Under the pieces are notes generated by a model. That model saw only the letters and a list, made by a program, of their open reading frames with translations, was not told the origin of the DNA and did not search any database. From contig NZ_WBWE01000007.1 of assembly GCF_008932435.1 (NCBI RefSeq), forward strand, positions 124,001 to 188,000: a stretch of DNA of 64,000 nt, read 5' to 3'. A program made the translations under genes and the position numbers. Of this stretch, positions 54,787 to 63,932 are shown piece after piece. Numbering within the stretch: position 1 is the stretch's first letter; each line of letters starts with the position of its first letter. The stretch is from Brucella pseudintermedia (GTDB taxonomy: Bacteria; Pseudomonadota; Alphaproteobacteria; Rhizobiales; Rhizobiaceae).

Positions 54787-57684
54787 TCAAGCCGCCGCGG
54801 CATCCAGTTGTTCGCGGATCATGCGAGTTGCCTCGTCGCGGCTGGTGGGCTGGCCGAACATGAAGCTCTGCACGTATTCGCAACCCATCTGGCGAAGCTG
54901 AAGCGCGTCGCTTTCGCTCTCCACGCCTTCCGTTACCACGGCGAGGCCGAGATCGTGCGCCATGCTCACAATCGAGCGCAGCAGCGTGGCTTTTTGCGGC
55001 TGGTCCCCTTTCACGAAAGACCGGTCGATCTTGATGATATCGAACGGGAAGCGCGTCAGATAGGCGAGTGAGGAATAACCGGTTCCAAAATCATCGAGCG
55101 ACAAGCCGATGCCCATCGCCTTCAGGCGGGCAAGGACATGTGTGGACTGTTCCGGGTTTTCCATGAGGACGGATTCCGTCAGTTCAAGCTTGAGGCTGCC
55201 CGGATTGAGATGGATGCGGGAAAGCACCGAGCGGACATCATTGATGAGGTCCTGGCGGATGAGTTGCGTCGAGGACAGGTTGACCGAAACGAAAAGATCG
55301 AGCTTTGGGAATTGCTCCTGCCATGCAAACAGATCTTCCGCGGCCCGTTGCATCGCAAACAGGCCAAGCTGGATGATAAGACCGGAGTTTTCCGCAATTG
55401 GAATAAACTCTGAAGGCGAAATCGCGCCGCGCCGCGGATGTTCCCAGCGCATGAGCGCTTCAAAACCAGCAATTGTACCTTCATCCAGCTTCACGATGGG
55501 CTGGTAGACAAGACTGATTTCGTCGCGTTCAAGTGCGCGTCGCAGATCGGATTCAAGCTGCAGCTTGTCGCTGCCGATGGCTCTGAATGCCGGACGGAAG
55601 GGCTCGATGCGGTCACCCCCGAAACGCTTTGCCTGATACATGGCAAGCTCGGCGTCCTTCACGAAGTCTTCCGCAGTTGTCGCCGTTTTCGTCCAGGTGA
55701 TCAGGCCTACGGATGACGTCAGAACGATTTCGCGCTTTGCATAGGCAATCGGCGCGCGCACGGCTTGACGCAGAGCTTCGGCGAAGGATGCGATGCGCCC
55801 CGGGTCGCTTTCAGAGGCAAGCAGCAGACCGAACTGGTCCGACGAGAGGCGCGAGAGCGTATCCTGCGGTTTCATGAGGCGTGCCAGACGGCGCGAGATG
55901 GTCAGAAGGATAGTGTCCCCTGCCGACATGCCCAGGCTGTCATTGACCTGCTTGAACCGGTCTATGTCGATAATGAAGACGGTCGGATGCAGGTTGCTTT
56001 CCCCGCGTGCCATGTTCATGACATTGCTGAGACGATCGAGGAACAATTCCCGGTTCGGAAGGCCGGTTAGATTGTCGTGCACGGCATCGTGCAACAGGCG
56101 TTCTTCCGCCTTTTTCTGCTCAGTCACATTGACGAGTGTTCCAACACAACGCACCACTTCGCCATCCGAACCGATGACCGGGCGCGCACGGAGTGCATAC
56201 CAGTGATAATGGCCATCATTGGCACGCAGCCGGAAAATCTGGCCGATGCGTCCGCGCCGGTTTTCCAGAATGGCATCAAGCGTGGAGCGGAAGCGGTCGC
56301 GGTCGTCGGTATGCATGGCGGGAAGCCAGTTGCGCACCGGGCCTTGCAGGCTGTTGGCCGTATTGCCAAGATAATTGGCGATGTCCGGCGTGGTCACGAC
56401 GCGGTCGCGCGGCACGTCCCAATCCCATACGATGTCTCCCGCGCCAATGACGGCGAGAGCCTGCCGCTCCATATCCGACAGAAGGCCCTGCTGCAGTGCT
56501 CCGCCAGCAAAGGCATGCTGCATGACGGTAAAGCCGATCAGAAGAACGATCAGGACAAGACCGCCGCCGAGCGCAGGCTGGACGATATCATTATCGAGCC
56601 TGCCCGAAACCGTCATCCAGGCACCCAGCAACCATATCAGGGTGAGAAGCCAGGCCGGTATCAGCATGACGGCGCGATCATATCCCTTGACCGCGAGATA
56701 ACTGATGATGGCGACGCCGGACAGAACGGTCAGCGTCAGCGAGATGCGCGCAATACCAGAAGCCACCGGCGGATCGAAAACGGCAACCCCCGCAAGGGCC
56801 AGAAGGCCCAATACCCAGGTCACGGCGCCATAGCTGAAATGGTCGTGCCAGCGGTTGAGATTGAGATAGGTGAACAGGAAAATCACGAGAGAGGCGGCAA
56901 GCGCCACTTCGGTGCCCGCGCGCCAGATCTGCTCATTGCCCGGCGTTATCTCCATCAGCTTGTTCCAGAAACCGAAATCGACGCAGATATAGGCCAGAAC
57001 GGCCCATGCAAGCGCGGCGGTGGCCGGGAATAGGGAAGTGCCCTTGACGACGAAAAGGATGGTCAGGAACAGAGCCAGCAGACCTGAAATGCCAAGCAGG
57101 ATACCGCGATAGAGCGTGTAGGAATTAACCGCATCCTTGTAGGCTTCCGGCTCCCAGAGATAGAGCTGGGGCAGATTGTGCGAGGACAGTTCTGCTACGA
57201 AGGTGATGACGCTGCCCGGATTGAGCGTGATGCGGAAAACGTCCGCATCGGCGCTGGGCTGGCGGTCGAGCGCAAAGCCTTCGCTCGGCGTGATGGACGC
57301 AATGCGTGGAGAACCAAGATCGGGCCAGATGACGCCGGAACCGACGAGACGGAAATGAGGAGCAACAATCAGGCGGTCGATCTGTTCGTCGGTTGGATTT
57401 GCGATCGAAAAAGCGGCCCAGTCGCCGGATGCCTTGCTGTTTTGATCTGCCTGCACTTCGATGCGGCGGACAATACCGTCAGGACCCGGGGCCGTCGATA
57501 CCTGCACGCTTTCGCCCTTGTTGCGCAGAAGTTCGACAGCGCGGGAAAGGTCGAGGGCGGTATCTTCCTTGGAAATCTTGATCGGTTCGATGGCCGATGC
57601 CTGGATGACCGAAACGGCCAGAATAGCCATGAGTACGAGAAACCGCACACCGGCAAAAAGCCACTTATCCGCAAAACCCGTCAC
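54787..57684 (-). CDS. Membrane GGDEF-EAL protein with 7TM-type sensor and PAS domain; likely c-di-GMP phosphodiesterase
   Basis: This 965-residue protein has a signal/anchor (residues 12-30), a periplasmic beta domain of 7TMR-DISM type (~35-180), about seven membrane helices (~190-395), and a PAS domain (~405-525) ending in VTEQKKAEERL. The GGDEF domain (~530-690) has its signature degenerated to SSDQF (614-618), so cyclase activity is unlikely. The EAL domain (~705-960) keeps FEALMRW (741-747), LELTESVLME and DDFGTGYSSL (864-873). It probably senses a periplasmic or membrane cue and breaks down c-di-GMP. I recall it as the counterpart of Brucella BpdB, unverified. The GTG start overlaps the GNAT stop (GTGA). 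Confidence 0.9.
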   Translation of the reverse strand: MTGFADKWLFAGVRFLVLMAILAVSVIQASAIEPIKISKEDTALDLSRAVELLRNKGESVQVSTAPGPDGIVRRIEVQADQNSKASGDWAAFSIANPTDEQIDRLIVAPHFRLVGSGVIWPDLGSPRIASITPSEGFALDRQPSADADVFRITLNPGSVITFVAELSSHNLPQLYLWEPEAYKDAVNSYTLYRGILLGISGLLALFLTILFVVKGTSLFPATAALAWAVLAYICVDFGFWNKLMEITPGNEQIWRAGTEVALAASLVIFLFTYLNLNRWHDHFSYGAVTWVLGLLALAGVAVFDPPVASGIARISLTLTVLSGVAIISYLAVKGYDRAVMLIPAWLLTLIWLLGAWMTVSGRLDNDIVQPALGGGLVLIVLLIGFTVMQHAFAGGALQQGLLSDMERQALAVIGAGDIVWDWDVPRDRVVTTPDIANYLGNTANSLQGPVRNWLPAMHTDDRDRFRSTLDAILENRRGRIGQIFRLRANDGHYHWYALRARPVIGSDGEVVRCVGTLVNVTEQKKAEERLLHDAVHDNLTGLPNRELFLDRLSNVMNMARGESNLHPTVFIIDIDRFKQVNDSLGMSAGDTILLTISRRLARLMKPQDTLSRLSSDQFGLLLASESDPGRIASFAEALRQAVRAPIAYAKREIVLTSSVGLITWTKTATTAEDFVKDAELAMYQAKRFGGDRIEPFRPAFRAIGSDKLQLESDLRRALERDEISLVYQPIVKLDEGTIAGFEALMRWEHPRRGAISPSEFIPIAENSGLIIQLGLFAMQRAAEDLFAWQEQFPKLDLFVSVNLSSTQLIRQDLINDVRSVLSRIHLNPGSLKLELTESVLMENPEQSTHVLARLKAMGIGLSLDDFGTGYSSLAYLTRFPFDIIKIDRSFVKGDQPQKATLLRSIVSMAHDLGLAVVTEGVESESDALQLRQMGCEYVQSFMFGQPTSRDEATRMIREQLDAAAA

Positions 57685-58301
57685 GAGCGTCCAACCTTGC
57701 CATTGATCATGCGGCTATCCGTCATACGTTTGTCGCTTTCTATAAGGGCAAAAAGCAGGTGATCCTGCCAGAAGCCATTTATCTTGAGATAGGAACGCAA
57801 CAGTCCTTCTCTCTCAAATCCGGCTTTTTCGAGAAGCCGTATCGAGCGCACATTATGAGGGATACAGGCTGCTTCTATCCGGTGCAACCGGAGTTGGTCG
57901 AATGCGAAGGGGATAACCAGCGACAGGGCTTCGGTCATGTAACCTTTGCCGGCATGGGGCGCGCCGCTCCAATAGCCGATCATGCCGTTCTGCCCGACAC
58001 CACGCCGGATATTTCCGAGCGTTATGCCGCCGACGAGCGTGTTGTCCCCATTGCGAAAGACAAAAAACGGATAACCGGTTCCGGCGGCTATTTCATCCTG
58101 AAAGCGACGCATTCGATGGCGAAAAGCGCTCTTTGTCAGATCGTCGTCCGGCCAAGTCGGCTCCCACGGCGTGAGAAAGGCCCGGCTTTGTTCCCGCAGG
58201 CTGGCCCAACTGGCGAAATCGCTCATCATCGGCTCGCGCAGATAAATGCGCTGTCCACGCAGGACGGTCGGATTACTTCTACGGAAGGGCAGGCCGATCA
58301 T
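57681..58301 (-). CDS. GNAT family N-acetyltransferase (RimJ/RimL-like)
   Basis: This 206-residue acetyltransferase has VLRGQRIYLREPMMSDFASWASLR at the N terminus, FVFRNGDNTLVGGITLGNIRRG, the acetyl-CoA loop GYWSGAPHAGKGYMTEALS, and RIEAACIPHNVRSIRLLEKAGF with the conserved Asn. RimJ-like enzymes acetylate ribosomal N termini or small molecules; the target is unknown. Its stop overlaps the GTG of the downstream GGDEF-EAL gene, so the two are coupled. Upstream is the G-rich repeat site 2. Confidence 0.9.
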   Translation of the reverse strand: MIGLPFRRSNPTVLRGQRIYLREPMMSDFASWASLREQSRAFLTPWEPTWPDDDLTKSAFRHRMRRFQDEIAAGTGYPFFVFRNGDNTLVGGITLGNIRRGVGQNGMIGYWSGAPHAGKGYMTEALSLVIPFAFDQLRLHRIEAACIPHNVRSIRLLEKAGFEREGLLRSYLKINGFWQDHLLFALIESDKRMTDSRMINGKVGRS

Positions 58302-58304
58302 GGC

Positions 58305-58399
58305 GGGTTAGGGGAGTAAGGGGGTAGGGGAATAAGGGAGTAGGAAAAACAAAATGCTCAATGTCACATACTCCCCTATTCCCTTACTCACATATTCCC
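58305..58399. repeat. G-rich / C-rich inverted repeat, site 2 (G-quadruplex pattern)
   Basis: The plus strand has G runs at 58305-58307, 58311-58314, 58320-58324, 58327-58330 and 58336-58338 with 2-5 base loops, meeting the G-quadruplex pattern. At 58370-58399 a C-rich partner (CTCCCCTATTCCCTTACTC and a second CCCT block) is largely complementary to it, so a long imperfect hairpin is also possible. It fills the 98-base gap between the M16 peptidase stop and the GNAT start. Confidence 0.7.
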
Positions 58400-59692
58400 T
58401 TAAACAGCGATTTTCCTCGCATGTGCGCTGGTCGACAGTGCATCCGACAGCCCATCGAAGCTCATCAGCCGTCCAACTGGACCAACGCCGGCGATGGTGG
58501 GCTTGCTGTCGAGGAACAACCGTCCGGCCAGATCGGTCAGCCTTTGAGGTGTAATCAGCGAGAGACGGTCCATCAGTTCGCTGTTTTCGACGGGACGGCC
58601 ATAGAGCAGGAACTGGCGTGCGACCTGTCCGGCACGGCTTGCAGCACTTTCCTGCGACATGAGAAGGCTCGCACGATATTGCGCGCGGGCGCGGTCCACT
58701 TCTTCCAGGCTGATGGAGTCGGCGGCCTTGTGCAGTTCATCGATCAGAACCGGGACGAGTTCGACCAGTTCGTCGCGGCCCGTTGCAGCGTGAATTCCGA
58801 ACAGTCCTGTATCCGAGAAGCCCCAATGGAAGGCGTAAACGGAATAGCAAAGCCCACGTTTCTCGCGGACTTCCTGGAAGAGGCGCGAAGACATGCCGCC
58901 GCCCAAAACCATGGAAAGAAGCTGCGACGCATAGAAATCACGCACGTGGTAGGCGCGTCCTTCGAAACCGATCAGAACCTGAGCATCCATCAGTTCGCGA
59001 TTTTCACGGAAATCGCCGCCTACATAATGGGCGAGGTCGAGCGTAGGCGCCGTATTGTGGGCGCGAAAACCGCCAAGACGTTTTTCGACTTCCCTTACGA
59101 ATGCATCATGATCGACGCCACCAGCAGCGGTCACCACCATGCGGTCGGCGCTATACTGCTCGTCCATATATTGGCGAAGGTCATCGGAGGTGAAAGACAT
59201 GACCGTCTCAGGCTCGCCGAGAATGGCGCGCCCGATCGGCTGGTGACGATAGGCTGTTTCGGTGAAGCGGTCGAAGACGATATCGTCGGGCGTGTCGTGC
59301 GCCGCGCCGATCTCCTGCATGATGACCTGCTTTTCGCGCTCCAGCTCAGCTTCATCGAATTTGGAGGCGGTCAGGATATCGGACAGAATGTCGATGGCCA
59401 GCGGCACGTCATTGCGCAGAACGCGCGCATAATAGGAAGTGGTCTCGACGCTGGTGGCGGCGTTGATCTCGCCGCCTACATTTTCGATATCCGATGCAAT
59501 TTGCCAGGCTGTGCGGTTCTCGGTTCCCTTGAACGCCATATGCTCAAGAAGATGAGCAATGCCATGCCTGTCGGCAGCTTCGTTTCGTGCCCCGGCCTTG
59601 ACCCAGATTCCAAGCGCCACGCTTTCCACGTGGGACATCGTATCGGTGGCTATCGTCAATCCGTTGGAAAGACGCGTTACTTCAACACCCAT
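58400..59692 (-). CDS. M16 family zinc peptidase (mitochondrial processing peptidase-like)
   Basis: This 430-residue protein has the inverted zinc motif HLLEH (residues 47-51) in HGIAHLLEHMAFKGT and the downstream acidic ligand region EREKQVIMQEIGA. The second half-domain carries GGGMSSRLFQEVREKRGLCYSVY. It is of the beta-MPP/PqqF-like type common in alphaproteobacteria, thought to be close to the ancestor of the mitochondrial enzyme. ATG 59692 has GGGAG 11 bases upstream. It follows thrC by 54 bases on the same strand. Confidence 0.93.
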   Translation of the reverse strand: MGVEVTRLSNGLTIATDTMSHVESVALGIWVKAGARNEAADRHGIAHLLEHMAFKGTENRTAWQIASDIENVGGEINAATSVETTSYYARVLRNDVPLAIDILSDILTASKFDEAELEREKQVIMQEIGAAHDTPDDIVFDRFTETAYRHQPIGRAILGEPETVMSFTSDDLRQYMDEQYSADRMVVTAAGGVDHDAFVREVEKRLGGFRAHNTAPTLDLAHYVGGDFRENRELMDAQVLIGFEGRAYHVRDFYASQLLSMVLGGGMSSRLFQEVREKRGLCYSVYAFHWGFSDTGLFGIHAATGRDELVELVPVLIDELHKAADSISLEEVDRARAQYRASLLMSQESAASRAGQVARQFLLYGRPVENSELMDRLSLITPQRLTDLAGRLFLDSKPTIAGVGPVGRLMSFDGLSDALSTSAHARKIAV

Positions 59693-59746
59693 AAGCAAAC
59701 TGCTCCCTGCATTCCCGCTCTGGTTCTCGTCTCGGAGCCGGTCTTT

Positions 59747-61138
59747 TTAAGCTCTCGAATGGCGGCGAACGTATTCTTCCACGATTTTCAGGTCGTTGTG
59801 AAGAACTGTGAAGCTTTCTTTTCGTTGCATCAAGTCCGAAAGCCATGCAGGGAGCTGCGGTTCGACGCCGCTGGCAGCCTTTACGGCATCGGGGAATTTG
59901 GCCGGATGCGCTGTTGCAAGAACAACCATCGGCGCTTCACTGGACTGGTTTTCGCGAGCCACCTTCACACCGATTGCCGAGTGGGGATCGAGCAGATAGC
60001 CGTCCGCTTCAAGCACGGATTTGATTGTCTCCGCAGTTTCATCGACAGTCGAGCGCCCGGCGGAGAACTCGCTGCGGATCGCCGACAGCGGCTTCTCAGA
60101 GATCGAAAAACCACCAGATTGTTTCAGCCCAGCCATCAGACCGCGCAGGGCTGCTGCATCGCGTCCGTGCGCTTCAAACAGCAGACGCTCAAAATTCGAG
60201 GAAATCTGGATATCCATCGAAGGCGAGGTGGTCTGTGCGACACCGCGCATTTCATAGGCGCCGGTTTCGAGAGTACGCGAGAGAATGTCATTATCATTGG
60301 TGGCGATGATCAGCCGGTCGATGGGCAATCCCATGCGCTTGGCGACATAGCCCGCGAAAATATCGCCGAAATTGCCCGTCGGCACGGTGAAGGATACGGC
60401 GCGGTCCGGTGCGCCAAGGCTCAGAGCCGCCGTAAAATAATAAACAACTTGGGGCATGATGCGCGCCCAATTGATCGAGTTCACACCCGAAAGCGACAGC
60501 GCATCACGGAACTGAAGGTCGTTGAACATGCCTTTCACAAGGTTCTGGCAATCGTCGAAATTGCCTTCGATGGAAAGGGCATGAACGTTGGAAAAGCCGG
60601 ACGATGTCATCTGGCGCTGCTGCACGGGCGATACGCGACCGTTCGGGAACAGAATGAAGATATCGGTATTGTCGCGTCCGCCGAAGGCCTCGATTGCCGC
60701 GCCGCCCGTATCCCCGGATGTGGCCCCGACAATGGTGGCCCGTTCGCCGCGCTGTGCCAGGACATAGTCCATCATGCGGGCCAGAAGCTGCATGGCGACA
60801 TCCTTGAAGGCGAGCGTCGGGCCATGGAAAAGTTCGAGCACGAATTCATTGGCTCCGGTCTGAACCAGCGGGCAGACCGCATCATGCCGGAAAGATCCAT
60901 AGGCTTCGTGCACCATGCGACGGAAATCCGAATGCGGGATTTCGCCGTCGACAAAGGGAGTGAGCACCGCCAGCGCAATATCCACATAGGATTTTCCGCG
61001 CAGATCGCGGATTTGTTCTGGCGAAAACTGGGGATAATGCTGCGGCAGATAGAGACCGCCATCCCGGGCTAGACCGGCGAGCAATGCATCGCTGAACCCC
61101 AGGACCGGCGCTTCCCCACGCGTGCTTACATATTTCAT
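59747..61138 (-). CDS. thrC: Threonine synthase
   Basis: ThrC (463 residues) converts O-phosphohomoserine to threonine with PLP. It has KYVSTRGEAPVLGFSDALLAGLARDGGLYLP at the N terminus (read in parts), the PLP lysine in FHGPTLAFKDVAMQLLA, the phosphate site GATSGDTGGAAIEAF, and SINWARIMPQVVYYF. The length fits the fungal/alphaproteobacterial subtype. AAGG precedes ATG 61138. Its substrate is made by ThrB (50917). Confidence 0.96.
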   Translation of the reverse strand: MKYVSTRGEAPVLGFSDALLAGLARDGGLYLPQHYPQFSPEQIRDLRGKSYVDIALAVLTPFVDGEIPHSDFRRMVHEAYGSFRHDAVCPLVQTGANEFVLELFHGPTLAFKDVAMQLLARMMDYVLAQRGERATIVGATSGDTGGAAIEAFGGRDNTDIFILFPNGRVSPVQQRQMTSSGFSNVHALSIEGNFDDCQNLVKGMFNDLQFRDALSLSGVNSINWARIMPQVVYYFTAALSLGAPDRAVSFTVPTGNFGDIFAGYVAKRMGLPIDRLIIATNDNDILSRTLETGAYEMRGVAQTTSPSMDIQISSNFERLLFEAHGRDAAALRGLMAGLKQSGGFSISEKPLSAIRSEFSAGRSTVDETAETIKSVLEADGYLLDPHSAIGVKVARENQSSEAPMVVLATAHPAKFPDAVKAASGVEPQLPAWLSDLMQRKESFTVLHNDLKIVEEYVRRHSRA

Positions 61139-61335
61139 TTCTTGGCCTTCATTTCGGATCGGCGCGGTTTTGAGCCGCATAATGCAATAGAGCCTCCCTA
61201 AAAAAGCCGCAAGGTTTTAAAGCATGTTGACGGGGATGGGGGTTGCTCTCCAGAGCAAAAAACGGGAAAACGTCATCGCGCTACACGCATGCGTGATGTA
61301 GAAGACAGGTTGATCAGTGCAGGGAAGCCCGCTTT

Positions 61336-61926
61336 ATGCAAACAGCACCACAGAATCGTTCATCGTTGTTTCCAGTCTTTGCAACGGTTTTGCTCGCAGC
61401 CCTCGCAGGCTGCACGACCAGTGGCACTGATAAGGCCGCCGACGGAGCTTCAGGCTCCTCAATGACCGCATCCGCTGCTTCCGGCGATCAGCGTGTCAAG
61501 GAATCCGAGCTGCGCGCCTTCTGTCCGTCGGTCACGCTGCGCGACGGCACAGCCTTCTTCAGTACATATGAAAAGGGCGGCGATAAGGACCCGGCACGGG
61601 TGATCTATCAGGCGGCGCTGACCGATACGACCCGCGCCTGCCAGTATGGCGCGGGGACCATGACGATTGACGTCGCGGCGGCGGGCAAGGTTGTTCCAGG
61701 GCCGAAATACAAGAACGGCACCATCACCATGCCGATCCGTGTTGCCGTCCGTCAGGGCGATCAGGTCATCTATTCCAAACTGCACAAGCAGGCGGTTACG
61801 GTAGCGAACGCGGATACCGCGACGCAGTTCGTGTTCAACGACAAGGCGATCACCGTACCGATGACGGATCAGAAGAATATCCAGATTTTCGTCGGTTTCG
61901 ACGAGGGTCCATACAACACGAAGTAA
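61336..61926 (+). CDS. Putative lipoprotein of unknown function
   Basis: This 196-residue protein has a lipoprotein signal peptide (FPVFATVLLAALAGC) with the lipobox LAGC and an acylated Cys near residue 26. A Ser/Ala/Gly linker (~27-50) follows, then a globular domain with FCPSVTLRDGTAFF and RACQYGAGTMTIDVAAAGKVV. Two later cysteines (in AFCPS and RACQY) could form a disulfide. Start ATG 61336 has AGGGA upstream. I do not recognise a named family. Confidence 0.82.
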   Translation: MQTAPQNRSSLFPVFATVLLAALAGCTTSGTDKAADGASGSSMTASAASGDQRVKESELRAFCPSVTLRDGTAFFSTYEKGGDKDPARVIYQAALTDTTRACQYGAGTMTIDVAAAGKVVPGPKYKNGTITMPIRVAVRQGDQVIYSKLHKQAVTVANADTATQFVFNDKAITVPMTDQKNIQIFVGFDEGPYNTK

Positions 61927-61934
61927 AGCACTGA

Positions 61935-61973
61935 AAACGGTGCGCCGGTTTGTATTTTGGCGCACCGTTTAAT
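61935..61973 (+). terminator. Rho-independent terminator after the lipoprotein gene
   Basis: A perfect 12-bp stem (61935-61946 with 61959-61970) with a 12-nt loop ends in TTT. It lies 8 bases past the stop codon. The rest of the 289-base gap before the EAL gene is AT-rich with a 10-bp palindrome, CTGACGTCAG, at 62132-62141. Confidence 0.85.
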
Positions 61974-62215
61974 CTGATATTATAGGCTTTTTCATATTGC
62001 TGCCAAAAGCCCGCAGATCTAATTAGAAAACACTTAACTATTGCCGATATGGCGATGTATTCAGTTTTAAAATAGCATTAATGACAGTTTCACATGTATT
62101 CATATCAAAGTTTGTTTCATGTTATGGTTTTCTGACGTCAGGGATCGCCACGTCTTAGACGGATAGAAGTGATAACTCACCAGCTACGCCACGATTATTT
62201 AGGGGCGAGGGTCAT

Positions 62216-63832
62216 ATGCGATTTGATCGCAGTAAATTATTAAAGCCTGTTCCGCTTATTTTGCTTCTGTTGCTGTTTCTCGGTGCGGCTCTCGGCCAGT
62301 GGATGGGAAACAGATTTCGCATTGTCGATGAAGAGCGGCACATGAATATCTACATGTCCGCATTGCTCACGCATGCAAATCGACTGGCTGTTTCTGCCCG
62401 TGAAACAATCGAAGCAGCCAATCTCTCGCCCTATGAAATGTGTTCTCTGCAAGATATTGCCTATCAGCGCAAACTGGTCTTTTCCGCCTATCATATCAAG
62501 GACATAGGCCGGCTCCGTGATGATCGACTCGCCTGTTCCACGCTTCTCGGCGATATCAGCGAGCAGCCAAAGCGTTCGCCTGCCGATATTAATTTGCGGG
62601 ACGGCACCTATGTATATGGCGAAAGATCGCTGATTACGCCGGGCAGCCGGGGCTTTGTGATAGGCAGGGGCGAGGCGAATGTGATTTTGAGTTCGGCTGC
62701 ATTCGACCTGCTGCACACCCCAAAATACAGCTTTGCCGTCTATATGCGCGACGCCGAACGCAAACACTTCGCGCGCCTCTATGATTATCAGGCACGTGAT
62801 TTTCCAGTCCCGGATTTCAAAAATCACCGCGGCGAATACGAGGTGCTCAGCGACGCAATCAAGGAATATCGTTGCGACGACGAAGTGGGTATCTGCGTCG
62901 CTCTCAAGGCGCAGTTGGACAATTCCAGCAATTCCGCCCGATGGGAATCCTTCATGGCGACAAGTCTGGGACTGCTCGCGGGGGCGACCCTTGGCCTTGG
63001 TTGGTTCGCCTACCACAATCGCGAACGCCCTTTGGCTTCCATGCTCAACCAGGCGCTCAATGCCCGCCAGCTTGAGGTGGTCTATCAGCCAGTGGTCAAT
63101 GTAGAGAACGCCGAACTCACCGGTTTTGAGGCCTTGCTTCGCTGGCAATTGCATACCGGCGACATTATTCCGCCTGACGTATTTATCGCCGAGGCGGAGG
63201 AAAAAGGCATGGCGGGACGGGTGACCGCCTATGTCGTGGATCGGGTTATGGACGATATGGGGGATTTGTTGCGCCTCAACCGCAATATCCAGATCAATAT
63301 CAACATCACTGCAAGCGATGTTCAGGCGGCCGCATTTCCGAAAAATATCCAGGCGAAACTGGCTGGCGCGGGTGTCGATCCCCGTCAGATCGGTCTTGAA
63401 TTGACCGAACGAACGGCGGTGGATTTCTCGAAAGCGTCGGAGGGCATCAGGCATCTGCGTGAACAGGGACACAAGATCTACATTGATGATTTTGGAACGG
63501 GCTATTCGAGTCTTTCCTATCTGGGCGAACTGCATATCGATGCAATCAAGATAGATAAGGCCTTCACGCGCACCGTCTGTGCGGACGGGAACATGGTGTC
63601 GATCGTTCCTGAGATCATATCGATGGCGCGGCAGCACGATCTTGGCATCGTGGTCGAAGGCATCGAAACGGAAGCGCAGGCCGATTATTTTCGCAAAATG
63701 ACCACGCCGATGACTGCGCAAGGCTGGTTTTACGGCAAGCCTATGCCAGCGGGCGATGCGGCTGCGCTCCTGATGGGCGGTTTGCGCAAAGCCAGACGGA
63801 AGCGCGGCAAAGCTCTTCAGGAAAAAGCCTGA
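62216..63832 (+). CDS. CSS-motif EAL domain c-di-GMP phosphodiesterase
   Basis: This 538-residue protein has an N-terminal helix (residues ~11-30), a periplasmic domain of the CSS type with MCSLQDIA (Cys76) and LACSTLLGD (Cys107), a second helix (~246-265), and a C-terminal EAL domain (~275-525). The EAL shows FEALLRW, LELTERTAVD, and DDFGTGYSSLSYL, and the acidic metal ligands look complete, so it should be active. CSS cysteines form a redox-sensitive disulfide in characterised relatives, so activity may respond to periplasmic thiol state. I recall it as the counterpart of Brucella BpdA, unverified. AGGGGCGAGG lies just upstream. Confidence 0.93.
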   Translation: MRFDRSKLLKPVPLILLLLLFLGAALGQWMGNRFRIVDEERHMNIYMSALLTHANRLAVSARETIEAANLSPYEMCSLQDIAYQRKLVFSAYHIKDIGRLRDDRLACSTLLGDISEQPKRSPADINLRDGTYVYGERSLITPGSRGFVIGRGEANVILSSAAFDLLHTPKYSFAVYMRDAERKHFARLYDYQARDFPVPDFKNHRGEYEVLSDAIKEYRCDDEVGICVALKAQLDNSSNSARWESFMATSLGLLAGATLGLGWFAYHNRERPLASMLNQALNARQLEVVYQPVVNVENAELTGFEALLRWQLHTGDIIPPDVFIAEAEEKGMAGRVTAYVVDRVMDDMGDLLRLNRNIQININITASDVQAAAFPKNIQAKLAGAGVDPRQIGLELTERTAVDFSKASEGIRHLREQGHKIYIDDFGTGYSSLSYLGELHIDAIKIDKAFTRTVCADGNMVSIVPEIISMARQHDLGIVVEGIETEAQADYFRKMTTPMTAQGWFYGKPMPAGDAAALLMGGLRKARRKRGKALQEKA

Positions 63833-63932
63833 CTGAACCGATGCTGTGGATAAAGGCAGACCGATAAAATTCTAATTAAATGCAACTGCCTGCGTGAAAT
63901 GAATGGCAACAGGTTTCGGCTAGTGTGTTCTC

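Noticed and set aside
58361-61072. A 903-codon open frame on the plus strand opposite the M16 peptidase and thrC
   Set aside because: It is the antisense image of two well-conserved genes. Its protein has no recognisable motifs. Long antisense frames are common at this GC content.
63845-63853. A perfect DnaA box (TGTGGATAA) after the EAL gene
   Set aside because: A single 9-mer is expected about once per 100 kb by chance. There is no cluster of boxes or AT-rich unwinding element, so this is not an origin.
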